A stretch of 47,830 nucleotides of DNA, taken from assembly GCA_049644345.1 (NCBI GenBank), contig JBARRS010000045.1, positions 1-47,830 on the forward strand, given 5' to 3'. Shown here one piece after another: positions 16,274-23,500 of the stretch (its first letter is position 1; the number at the start of each line of letters is the position of its first letter). Below the pieces are notes generated by a model. It ran no database searches, was not told the DNA's origin, and saw nothing but the letters and a program-made list of their open reading frames with translations. Both the position numbers and the translations under genes were made by a program. The DNA is from JBARRS01 sp049644345. Its GTDB lineage: Bacteria; Actinomycetota; Thermoleophilia; Gaiellales; Gaiellaceae.

Positions 16274-17368
16274 TCAGGGCGCGACGAGCACGCGCCCCGG
16301 AGAGCCGGCCAGACTGGCCTCGATCGCTTCGTTGACCTGCTCGAGAGGGTACGTGGGCCCGAGGAGGGTCTCGAGCGCTAGGCGGCCTGCGCGGACATGA
16401 TCGAGGAGGATCGGGAGGGCGACCCTGGGGTCCGTGGAGCCGTACATCGTGCCGGTGAGGAGCTTCTCCCGCCGGCTGAAGTCGGCGGGGTCGAGGTCGA
16501 GCCTCGCACCGGCGGCCGGTAGGCCGACGAGCACTGTCATGCCCCCGTTTCGCGTCCACCGCAGGGCCAGCGCGCTCGTCTCGGGGTCGCCCACAGCGTC
16601 GAAGGCGACATCGGCGCCGTCGGCGGCCACCTCGCTCATGGCGGCCTTGAGCCCGTCGGGGGGGATCGCATGCGTCGCGCCCAGCTGTCGTGCACGCTCG
16701 CGCCTCCCCTCGATCGGGTCGACGGAGACGATCGCCGCCGCGTCGGCGATCCTCGCGCCCTGAACGACGAACTGGCCGACGCCGCCCGCGCCGATCACGA
16801 GGACCACTGAGCCCGGCTCGGGGCGGGCGACGAACAGGACCGCTCCGACGCCGGTGAGCGCTGCGCAGCCGAGCAGGGCCGCGTGCTCGAGCCGGACGTC
16901 CTGGTCGACATGAAGCGCCGCCTTCCGCGGCACGACGAGGCGCTCGCTCAGCGCACCGGTCGCCGTCCCTCGGTAGACGGTCTGGCCGTCGAGCGTCATC
17001 CCCGTCGTGCCGTCGAGCAGCGTTCCCTCCCCGATCGCGCGCTGGAGCCTGAGGCAGGCGGCCGGGCTGCCTCGACGGCAGTCTGCACACTCCCCGCACG
17101 ACGGCGCCCACGAGAGGACGACGTGGTCTCCCTCCGTGAGCCCCTCGACCTCGTCGCCGATCGCCTCGACCACGCCCGCTCCCTCGTGCCCGAGCACCAT
17201 CGGCGTCGGCCGCTGCCATTCGCCCTTGACGACGTGGAGGTCGGTGCCGCAGATGCCGACGGCGGCCATCCGAACGAGCACCTCGTCGGGCCGGGGATCG
17301 GCGAGCTCGATCTCGCGCACCTCGAGCGGGACGCCGGGCGCGTGGAAGAGCGCGGCGCGCGTGTTCAC
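16274..17368 (-). CDS. Zinc-dependent alcohol dehydrogenase (medium-chain, AdhP/Tdh-like)
   Basis: The 364-residue enzyme has all zinc sites: catalytic Cys40 (GICGTD), His61-Glu62 (GHEGAG) and the structural set Cys91, Cys94, Cys97 and Cys105 (CGECADCRRGSPAAC). The NAD-binding motif VLVIGAGGVGQFVV follows, with Asp at the end of the next strand (SVDP), which suggests NAD. It oxidises an alcohol to aldehyde or ketone; the substrate is unknown. The start is GTG 17368, 16 bases after the isochorismatase-fold gene, so the two are likely co-transcribed with the lactonase gene upstream. Confidence 0.92.
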   Translation of the reverse strand: MNTRAALFHAPGVPLEVREIELADPRPDEVLVRMAAVGICGTDLHVVKGEWQRPTPMVLGHEGAGVVEAIGDEVEGLTEGDHVVLSWAPSCGECADCRRGSPAACLRLQRAIGEGTLLDGTTGMTLDGQTVYRGTATGALSERLVVPRKAALHVDQDVRLEHAALLGCAALTGVGAVLFVARPEPGSVVLVIGAGGVGQFVVQGARIADAAAIVSVDPIEGRRERARQLGATHAIPPDGLKAAMSEVAADGADVAFDAVGDPETSALALRWTRNGGMTVLVGLPAAGARLDLDPADFSRREKLLTGTMYGSTDPRVALPILLDHVRAGRLALETLLGPTYPLEQVNEAIEASLAGSPGRVLVAP

Positions 17369-17384
17369 GTCGGCTGGGCTCGGT

Positions 17385-18020
17385 CTACGCCTTGGCAGTC
17401 ACGCCGAGGGCCTCGGCGATCTCGCCGCAAGTGGCCACCTTGGCCACGTTGGTCATGGCGTAGTTCAGCGCCGCGTCCTGCCACTCGTCGTTGACCGTCG
17501 AGGTGCCGTCGCTTGCGACGACGATCTCGTACCCGGCGTCGGCGCCGTGCCTGGCCGTGTGCTCGATCGACATGTTCGTCCAGGCGCCGGTGATCAAGAC
17601 CGTCTCGATGCCGAGCCCACGCAGGAGGATGTCGAGCCGCGTCTCGTAAAACGCGTTCATCCGCATCTTCTCGACGACGAAGTCGCCGTCGTGCGGCTCG
17701 AGGCCCTCGGCCGGCGCGGCCCCCCAGCTCCCTCGCACGAGCGCGTTCGCGTCCTTGACCCCCTCGAAAAGCGGGGCGTTCAGCTTCAGGCCGGGGGCAC
17801 CCTCCTCGACGATGTACCAGACGTGGATCACGGGCACCTCCGCTGAGCGCGCGGCTTCGGCAAGCCGCCTCACGTTCTCGACCACGTTCTGGCTCTTGGC
17901 GTGCTCCGGTGCGCCGGAGTCGGCAAACGCGCCTCCGTCGATCATCACGTCGTTCTGCAGGTCCTGGATGATCAGCGCCGAGCGGCTCGGATCAAGGCGC
18001 AAGCTTTCGGTCTCGTTCAT
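17385..18020 (-). CDS. Isochorismatase-fold hydrolase with Ser in place of the catalytic Cys
   Basis: A 211-residue protein of the isochorismatase/nicotinamidase superfamily. Asp20 (LIIQDLQND) and Lys118 (FVVEKMRMNAF) of the triad are present. At the nucleophile position the usual TNVCVE-type motif reads TNMSIEHTAR, placing Ser151 where Cys is expected. The fold is otherwise intact, so it may use serine, act without a covalent step as EntB-type isochorismatases do, or have lost activity. Relatives hydrolyse amides such as maleamate, ureidoacrylate or carbamoylsarcosine. It starts at ATG 18020 behind a strong GGAGGAG and lies ten bases after the SMP-30 gene. Confidence 0.9.
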   Translation of the reverse strand: MNETESLRLDPSRSALIIQDLQNDVMIDGGAFADSGAPEHAKSQNVVENVRRLAEAARSAEVPVIHVWYIVEEGAPGLKLNAPLFEGVKDANALVRGSWGAAPAEGLEPHDGDFVVEKMRMNAFYETRLDILLRGLGIETVLITGAWTNMSIEHTARHGADAGYEIVVASDGTSTVNDEWQDAALNYAMTNVAKVATCGEIAEALGVTAKA

Positions 18021-18030
18021 TCGCTCCTCC

Positions 18031-18948
18031 TCAGCTCATGAATGGCTCGCGCCGGCCGGCCACCTTCGTCTCGAAGCGGTAGAGGCCGGTGGAGGCGCAC
18101 ACGAACATCCACTTCCATCCGGTGCCACCCCAGTGAATGTTCCCGACGTTCTCGGGGATCTCGACGACGCCGAGGTGCTCCCCATCCGGGCTGAAGACCC
18201 AGACTCCGGCTGGGCCGGTGACCCAGACGTTGCCGCGCTCGTCGCATTTCATCCCGTCGACGAGGTCGCCCTTCTCGAGGTCGCCGCTGCCGATGCCCTC
18301 GGCGAACGTGCGCCCATTCGAGATCGTGCCGTCGGAGGCGACCTCGAAAAGGCGGATGTGCGCGCGTGTCGTGTCGTTGATGTAGAGCAGTGACTCGTCT
18401 GGCGAGAAACAGAGTCCGTTCGGCTGGTCGAAGTCGTCGACGAGGAGCTGCGGGTCACCGCCCCCCGGCGCAATGCGGTAGACGCCCTGAAACGCCAGGT
18501 CCTGCTCGCGTTCGACACCGAAGCCGGGCATTCGCCCGTACGTCGGGTCGCTGAAGTAGATCGAGCCGTCGGACTTGACGACGACGTCGTTCGGGCTGTT
18601 CAGCTCCTTGCCCTGATAGTGCGAGGCGATCGCCTCTCGGCCGGAGCCCGTCCCATCCGGGTCCATCCGCACGACCGAGCTCGTCGAGTGCTCGCAAACG
18701 ACGAGCTTGCCCGCGGTGTCGTAGGTCATGCCGTTGCCCTTGTTGCTCGGCCTCGCCACCTCCTGGACGCCGCTCTGCTCATCCCAGCGGCGCCTGACGT
18801 CGCCGGGCATGTCGCTGAAAAGGAGGAAGCCGCCCTCCTTGTTCCAGATCGGCCCCTCGGTGAACGTGAAGCCGGTCGCCAGCCGCTCGACCCGCGCGTC
18901 CCGCCCGACGAGGTCGTAGAGCTTCTCAGACTTGACGTCTATGGCCAC
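18031..18948 (-). CDS. SMP-30/gluconolactonase-like beta-propeller hydrolase
   Basis: A 305-residue six-bladed propeller of the SMP-30/gluconolaconase/LRE family. TEGPIW holds the metal-ligand Glu31, LNSPNDVVVKSDGSIYFSDPTYG the Asn ligand and substrate loop, and QPNGLCFSPDES the next blade. Family members open sugar or other lactones with a divalent metal. The start is GTG 18948 behind AAAGGAGGG. Downstream the isochorismatase-fold and alcohol dehydrogenase genes follow closely, upstream an 82-base gap separates it from xdhC. It may cleave a lactone formed in the neighbouring oxidative pathway. Confidence 0.92.
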   Translation of the reverse strand: MAIDVKSEKLYDLVGRDARVERLATGFTFTEGPIWNKEGGFLLFSDMPGDVRRRWDEQSGVQEVARPSNKGNGMTYDTAGKLVVCEHSTSSVVRMDPDGTGSGREAIASHYQGKELNSPNDVVVKSDGSIYFSDPTYGRMPGFGVEREQDLAFQGVYRIAPGGGDPQLLVDDFDQPNGLCFSPDESLLYINDTTRAHIRLFEVASDGTISNGRTFAEGIGSGDLEKGDLVDGMKCDERGNVWVTGPAGVWVFSPDGEHLGVVEIPENVGNIHWGGTGWKWMFVCASTGLYRFETKVAGRREPFMS

Positions 18949-19000
18949 GCGCCCTCCTTTCGTCTCCGCAGAGCGCCTGCGAAGGGCGAGTATCCCACCC

Positions 19001-19027
19001 CGCGGGCAGGCCTGCCACGGGCCCGCG
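19001..19027. repeat. Inverted repeat between xdhC and SMP-30 gene
   Basis: CGCGGGC (19001-19007) and GCCCGCG (19021-19027) are perfect inverted arms, and a 12-base palindrome GGCAGGCCTGCC (19005-19016) overlaps the left arm. It lies just after the xdhC stop and before the SMP-30 start. No T-run follows, so an operator is as likely as a terminator. Confidence 0.3.
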
Positions 19028-19030
19028 CCG

Positions 19031-20098
19031 TCAGGCCGGCCGTTTCTCCTCGACGTGGATGCGGCTCTTGGCCTGCTTCAGCGAACCGCCTTCGCGGCCG
19101 GCCCGGCTCGCGAGAATCTCGGCGAGGATCGAAAGCGCGGTCTCCGCCGGCGTGTCGGCGCCGATGTCGAGGCCGCACGGGCCGGCGATCCGGTCGATCT
19201 GCTCCTGGCCGAGACCGGCCTCGAGCAAGGCCTCGCGCCGACGTGCCTGGTTGCGGCGCGAGCCGAGCGCGCCGACGTAGAAGGCGTCGGTCTCGAGGGC
19301 GCCTTTCAGCGCCGGGACGTCGAACTTGTCGTCGTGGGTCAGCACGACGACCGCCGTCTGGTAGTCAGGTCGGACCTGCTCGAATGCTTCCTCCGGCCAG
19401 GCGACGATGACTTCGTCGGCGCTCGGGAGCCGCTCCGCCGTTGCAAATTTTCCCCGAGCGTCGGCGACGATCGTCCGCCAGTCGATCAGCTTTGCTGCGT
19501 GGCAGAGAGCCTCGGCGGTGTCGACTGCGCCGAAGACGAGCAGGCGGGGCCGCGGGCCGTACAGATCGGCGAAGACCTTTGTCCCCGAGTCGAGTTCGAG
19601 CAGCCGATTGCGGCCCTCGCGTAGGAGCTCCTCGATCCTGCCGGCCAGCTCTTCGGGCCCCTCGCCGACACGCTCGCCGTTCTCTGTGATCAGGAGCTCG
19701 GCGCCGAGGGGCTCACCCTCGACGACCGTGAAGAGCACCGCTCGCTCTTCCTCCTCGATCACACCGATCAGCCGATCGAGCAAGGCGTCCGGAGCGGCGT
19801 CGACGAAGACGTCGATCTCGCCGCCGCACGGTAGGCCGACGGTGAATGCCTCGTCGTCAGAGATGCCGTAGGAGAGCAGGCGGGGCTTCGCCCCCTCGAG
19901 CACTTCACACGCATGGCTGTAGACCTCGTTCTCGACGCAGCCGCCCGAGACGGAGCCCGCCATCTCGCCTTTCTCGGAGACCGCGAACTTGGCCCCGACC
20001 GGCCTCGGGGCCGACCGCCGCGTCGCGATCACCGTGGCGAGGGCGATCTTTTCGCCCCGGGCACGCCAGCGCTCGATGTCGGGCAGAACCTCCTTCAC
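19031..20098 (-). CDS. XdhC/CoxF-like molybdenum-hydroxylase maturation factor
   Basis: A 355-residue XdhC-family protein. The N-terminal XdhC/CoxI domain shows RSAPRPVGAKFAV and SVSGGCVENEVY, the C-terminal Rossmann domain PRLLVFGAVDTAEAL, VVVLTHDDKFD and YVGALGSRR, ending GLDIGADTPAETALSI. XdhC proteins bind molybdenum cofactor and help insert a sulfurated cofactor into the apo-hydroxylase. The start is GTG 20098, overlapping the coxE-like stop (GTGA). Together with the coxE- and coxD-like genes it forms a maturation module divergent from the hydroxylase structural genes, which is its obvious client. Confidence 0.93.
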   Translation of the reverse strand: MKEVLPDIERWRARGEKIALATVIATRRSAPRPVGAKFAVSEKGEMAGSVSGGCVENEVYSHACEVLEGAKPRLLSYGISDDEAFTVGLPCGGEIDVFVDAAPDALLDRLIGVIEEEERAVLFTVVEGEPLGAELLITENGERVGEGPEELAGRIEELLREGRNRLLELDSGTKVFADLYGPRPRLLVFGAVDTAEALCHAAKLIDWRTIVADARGKFATAERLPSADEVIVAWPEEAFEQVRPDYQTAVVVLTHDDKFDVPALKGALETDAFYVGALGSRRNQARRREALLEAGLGQEQIDRIAGPCGLDIGADTPAETALSILAEILASRAGREGGSLKQAKSRIHVEEKRPA

Positions 20099-21231
20099 GC
20101 GGCATGCCTCCCCTTGATCCCGCCGAGCACGTTGGCCAGCTCCTCCAGGCTCGCGAGGTTATGGCCGGGCATGAACCTGTCGACGTGGGGCAGCGCGGCG
20201 CGCATCCCGCCGGCGAGCGGCTCGTAGTCGGGCTGCCCCTTGAGCGGATTGACCCACACCATCGAGTAGGCCGCCCGTGCGAGGCGTGCCATCTCGCGGC
20301 CGACGAGGTCGACATCCTGCCGTTCCCAGCCGTCGGAGACGATGACCACGACCGCTCCCCGCGTCAGCGCCCGCCTTCCCCAGACGTCGTTGAACGCCTT
20401 GAGCGAGGCGCCGATACGCGTCCCGCTCGCCCAGTCGACGACCCGGCCTGTGGCCGCCCGCAGCGCCAGCTCGGGGTCCCGGGTCGCAAGCTCGGGTGTC
20501 AGGCGGGTCAGGCGGGTGCCAAAGGCGAATGCCTCGACGCCGCGGCCCGAGCCGACGACTGCGTGCAGGAAGAGCAAGAGAGCCCGCGCGTAGGCCTCCA
20601 TCGAGCCGGAGACGTCGCAGAGCACGACGAGCTTGCGCGGCGCCTCGATCCGCCGCCGGAACGCGCGCTCGATGGGGTCTCCTCCCGTCGACATCGAGCC
20701 GCGCAAGAGGCGGCGGAGGTCGATCTTGCGGCCGCGCGCATGAGGTCGCAGCCGCCGGGAGCGCCGCTGCGGCCGGGTCGCGGCGATCGCCGAGATGCAG
20801 GCCCGCGCGCGGGCGAACTCGTCCTCGCTCATTGCAGCGAAGTCCTTCTGCCGCAGCAGCTCCTCGGCACTCCAGCCCGGCCTGGGCTCGCCGTCGGCGC
20901 CGGCCTCGTCCCCACCGGCTTGGGCGCGGTCGACCAGCGTTCGTTGCCGACGCGGCCCGCTCAGCTTCGGCGGGACCATCGGCCGCGAGGGCGCACGGAC
21001 GGGGGCGCGGAGAAACCAGGCTGCGAAGGCGCGATCGAAGGCCTCGAGCTCTTCGTGGCGCGTGACGAGCGTCGTTCGCAGCGTCCAGTAGACGTCGTCC
21101 CGGCTCGCAAGCTCGATCTCGTCGAGGCCGGCCATCGCGTCGACGAGACGGCCCGGCCCCACCTCGAGCCCCGCCTCGCGGAGGACGCGGCCGAAGGTGA
21201 CAACGTGGCGGACGACGGCCCTACCGGGCAG
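20095..21231 (-). CDS. CoxE-like VWA-domain protein with probable CTG start
   Basis: Read from CTG at 21231-21229 the protein has 378 residues. The conserved N-terminus HVVTFGRVLREAGLEVGPGR, a DVYWTLRTTLV helix and a C-terminal von Willebrand A domain with MIDAS motif DVSGSM (Asp206, Ser208, Ser210) identify a CoxE-like protein. In carboxydotrophs CoxE works with the AAA protein CoxD in finishing the metal centre of a Mo-hydroxylase. No ATG, GTG or TTG precedes the conserved start; the first GTG would remove about 23 residues. GAGGAGG at 21244-21238, six bases before the CTG, supports CTG initiation. The gene overlaps the coxD-like 3' end by 11 bases. Confidence 0.88.
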   Translation of the reverse strand: MPGRAVVRHVVTFGRVLREAGLEVGPGRLVDAMAGLDEIELASRDDVYWTLRTTLVTRHEELEAFDRAFAAWFLRAPVRAPSRPMVPPKLSGPRRQRTLVDRAQAGGDEAGADGEPRPGWSAEELLRQKDFAAMSEDEFARARACISAIAATRPQRRSRRLRPHARGRKIDLRRLLRGSMSTGGDPIERAFRRRIEAPRKLVVLCDVSGSMEAYARALLLFLHAVVGSGRGVEAFAFGTRLTRLTPELATRDPELALRAATGRVVDWASGTRIGASLKAFNDVWGRRALTRGAVVVIVSDGWERQDVDLVGREMARLARAAYSMVWVNPLKGQPDYEPLAGGMRAALPHVDRFMPGHNLASLEELANVLGGIKGRHAA

Positions 21232-22096
21232 CGCGGGCCTCCTCGATGAGCTCGACCAGCGCCGTGTCGCGCACCGACTCGAAGTCCTCGTGATACTTGA
21301 GCACCGATCCGAGCGTCTCCTCGACGACCGCGGCGTCGAGCTCCTGCCTCCCCAGCGCAGCGAGCGCGTTTGCCCAGTCGATCGTCTCGGCGACGCCCGG
21401 AGGCTTGGCGAGGTCGAGGCGGCGCAGCCCCTGCACGAATGCCGCCGCCTGCCCGGCGAGCCGCTCGGAGACGCCCGGGACTCGCAGGCGAACGATGTCG
21501 ATCTCCCGCTCGAGGCTCGGATGCCCGATCCAGTGGAAGAGACAGCGGCGCTTGAGGGCGTCGTGGAGCTCGCGCGTGCGGTTGGAGGTGAGGAAGACGG
21601 TCGGCTTGCGGCGCGCGCGCACGGTTCCGATCTCGGGGATCGTGATCTGGAAGTCGGAGAGCACCTCGAGCAGGAAGGCTTCGAACTCGTCGTCTGCACG
21701 GTCGATCTCATCGATCAGGAGCACGACCGGGTCCTCGCTCTCGATCGCCTCGAGCAGGGGCCGCCGGATCAGAAACTGCGGCCCGAACAGCGCCTCCTCC
21801 GAGACTGTGCCCTCTTGGGCAGCGCGGATATGCAGAAGCTGTTTGGAGTAGTTCCACTCGTAGACAGCGTGGGCGACGTCGAGCCCTTCGTAGCATTGGA
21901 GCCGGATCAGTCGTGCTCCGAGCGCTCTCGCCGTCGCCTTCGCAGCCTCCGTCTTGCCGACCCCCGCCTCGCCTTCGAGGAGGAGCGGCTTCTCGAGGCG
22001 AAGGGCGAGGAAGAGTGCGGTCGCGAGCCCTCGGTCTGGTAGGTACGAGGCCTCGCGCAGAGCCTCATCGAGCTTCTCGATCGTCGAAAATTCCAT
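21221..22096 (-). CDS. CoxD-like MoxR-family AAA ATPase
   Basis: A 291-residue MoxR/CoxD-type AAA protein from ATG 22096; an ATG at 22111 in the same frame is the alternative. Walker A GEAGVGKT (42-49), Walker B VVLLIDEIDRAD (about 124-135), sensor 1 VFLTSNRTREL and ALKRRCLFHWIGHP are all present. CoxD is an AAA chaperone that, with CoxE, matures the active site of a Mo-hydroxylase; a CODH-type Cu-S-Mo site is not implied because the large subunit here is not CoxL-like. It heads the minus-strand unit coxD-coxE-xdhC and diverges from the hydroxylase genes. Confidence 0.92.
   Translation of the reverse strand: MEFSTIEKLDEALREASYLPDRGLATALFLALRLEKPLLLEGEAGVGKTEAAKATARALGARLIRLQCYEGLDVAHAVYEWNYSKQLLHIRAAQEGTVSEEALFGPQFLIRRPLLEAIESEDPVVLLIDEIDRADDEFEAFLLEVLSDFQITIPEIGTVRARRKPTVFLTSNRTRELHDALKRRCLFHWIGHPSLEREIDIVRLRVPGVSERLAGQAAAFVQGLRRLDLAKPPGVAETIDWANALAALGRQELDAAVVEETLGSVLKYHEDFESVRDTALVELIEEARAAR
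21238..21244 (-). promoter_or_regulatory. Ribosome binding site supporting the coxE-like CTG start
   Basis: GAGGAGG on the minus strand, inside the last codons of the coxD-like gene, six bases before the CTG at 21231. It has ideal spacing for that CTG and for no ATG, GTG or TTG in this frame. Confidence 0.6.
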
Positions 22097-22135
22097 CGTC
22101 GCCCAGACCATAGATGAGTAGCGCCAGTCCAGAGT

Positions 22136-22141
22136 TAGAAT
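22136..22141 (+). promoter_or_regulatory. Candidate -10 of the Mo-hydroxylase operon
   Basis: TAGAAT, five of six matches to TATAAT, 23 bases before the ATG at 22165, with the GGAGAAG ribosome binding site (22151-22157) between. No clear -35 is seen 16-18 bases upstream, so an activator may be needed. Confidence 0.4.
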
Positions 22142-22164
22142 CGCTGCGGTGGAGAAGCCGGCTG

Positions 22165-22959
22165 ATGGCGATCACATCTGAGAGCACAGAGGTCCTGCTG
22201 CCGTCGTCCGAGGAGGAGGCGGTGGAAGCCTTCGGGGACGGGGTTGAGACGACGGTGATCGCCGGGGGCACGATCGTTATGCCCGAGATAGCAGCCGGAC
22301 GGCTGCGTCCTCGGCGCACGCTGCTGCTCGCCCGTGCCGGCCTCGACGGGATGCGCGCCGAGAACGGCAAGGTGACGATCGGCGCGACGACGCCGGTCGC
22401 CGCCCTCGAGAGCGCTCCGGAGCCGCTCGGATCGGCCGCGCGCGCGCTCGCTGACTACGAGGTGCGCTCGCAGGCGACAGTCGGGGGGAATATCTGCGCA
22501 CCGCCCGGCCTCGAAAGCCCGCGCGGAGATCTCCAGCCCGCACTGATCGCGCTCGATGCCCGCATCCGCTCGGCCGGAGCGGGAGGCGTGCGGGTCGACC
22601 CGATCGAAGAGTTTCTGGCTGGAGGGGGCGAGGGCAGGCTCGTGCTCGGGGTCGAGTTCGAGGAGGCGAAACGCGGCTCGTACGCCGCGCTCGGCCGCCC
22701 CCACACCCATTCCTACACGGTTTTGGCCGTAGCGTGCGCCGACACGGCGGGGGGCGTACGCGTGGCAGTCGGAGGCGCGGGACCAAAAGGTGCTCGCTGC
22801 CCCTCGGTTGAACGTGCGCTCGCCGACGGCGCCGACGCCTCGGCAGCATCGCAGAAGGTCACCGGGGACATCGAGCCTCGAGACGACGCCCTGGCTTCTG
22901 CTTGGTATCGCAAGCGCATGCTCCCGATCCTCGTCGAGCGAGCGCTGAACGAGCTCTAA
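22165..22959 (+). CDS. Mo-hydroxylase FAD subunit (CoxM/NdhF-like)
   Basis: 264 residues from ATG 22165, chosen because GGAGAAG lies seven bases upstream; an ATG at 22114 would add 17 residues and has no such site. It shows both FAD-binding segments of the molybdopterin dehydrogenase FAD subunit: VIAGGTIVMPEI near the N-terminus and QATVGGNICAPPG in the middle. The C-terminal CO-dehydrogenase flavoprotein domain (about 165-264) is rather short. It passes electrons from the 2Fe-2S subunit to an acceptor. First gene of a plus-strand operon followed after ten bases by the 2Fe-2S gene. Confidence 0.92.
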   Translation: MAITSESTEVLLPSSEEEAVEAFGDGVETTVIAGGTIVMPEIAAGRLRPRRTLLLARAGLDGMRAENGKVTIGATTPVAALESAPEPLGSAARALADYEVRSQATVGGNICAPPGLESPRGDLQPALIALDARIRSAGAGGVRVDPIEEFLAGGGEGRLVLGVEFEEAKRGSYAALGRPHTHSYTVLAVACADTAGGVRVAVGGAGPKGARCPSVERALADGADASAASQKVTGDIEPRDDALASAWYRKRMLPILVERALNEL

Positions 22960-22969
22960 AGGAGGCTGG

Positions 22970-23500
22970 ATGAAACTGATCGTCAACGGTGTCCCGCACG
23001 AGCTGGCGAGCGGCCCGCTCACCCCGCTCCTGCAGGTGCTCCGTGAGGAGCTCGGGATCACGAGCCCGAAAGCGGGCTGCCAGCAGGGCGGGTGCGGCTC
23101 GTGCACCGTCCTCGTGGATGGTGAGCCGCAGCGCTCGTGCCTCCTCCCGCTCGGATCGCTCGACGGCGCGGCGATCACGACAGTCGAGGGGATCTCGACA
23201 AACGGGACGCTCGCGCCGGTCCAGGCCGCCTTCCACGAGCACTACGCCGCCCAGTGCGGCTTCTGCACGCCCGGCTTCCTCGTCGCGGCGCACGCGCTGC
23301 TCGAGCGCCGGCCGGGCGCCACGCGCGAAGACGTGATCGAGGGGCTCGCCGGCCACATGTGCCGCTGCACCGGCTACGTCAAGATCGTTGCGGCCGTCGA
23401 GGCCGCGGCTCGCGGCCGGATCGACGTCGAGACGGCCGGCCCGGAGCCCGGAGCGACCGCCGAGGAGCCCGAGGTCCTCGTTCCGGGGAGCCCGGCATGA
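22970..23500 (+). CDS. Mo-hydroxylase 2Fe-2S subunit (CoxS/NdhS-like)
   Basis: 176 residues, with the plant-type cluster Cys37, Cys42, Cys45 and Cys57 (CQQGGCGSC) and the second cluster Cys96, Cys99, Cys131 and Cys133 (CGFC, CRCTGY). The segments ITSPKAGCQQGGCGSCTVLV and HMCRCTGYVKIV are standard. It relays electrons from the molybdenum site to the FAD subunit. The ATG has a perfect AAAGGAGG upstream. The last 20 residues are acidic and Pro-rich, an extra tail. The stop overlaps the next gene's start (ATGA). Confidence 0.95.
   Translation: MKLIVNGVPHELASGPLTPLLQVLREELGITSPKAGCQQGGCGSCTVLVDGEPQRSCLLPLGSLDGAAITTVEGISTNGTLAPVQAAFHEHYAAQCGFCTPGFLVAAHALLERRPGATREDVIEGLAGHMCRCTGYVKIVAAVEAAARGRIDVETAGPEPGATAEEPEVLVPGSPA

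Noticed and set aside
19001..19027. Rho-independent terminator after xdhC
   Set aside because: The hairpin is good but no T-run follows on the minus strand; kept only as an inverted repeat.
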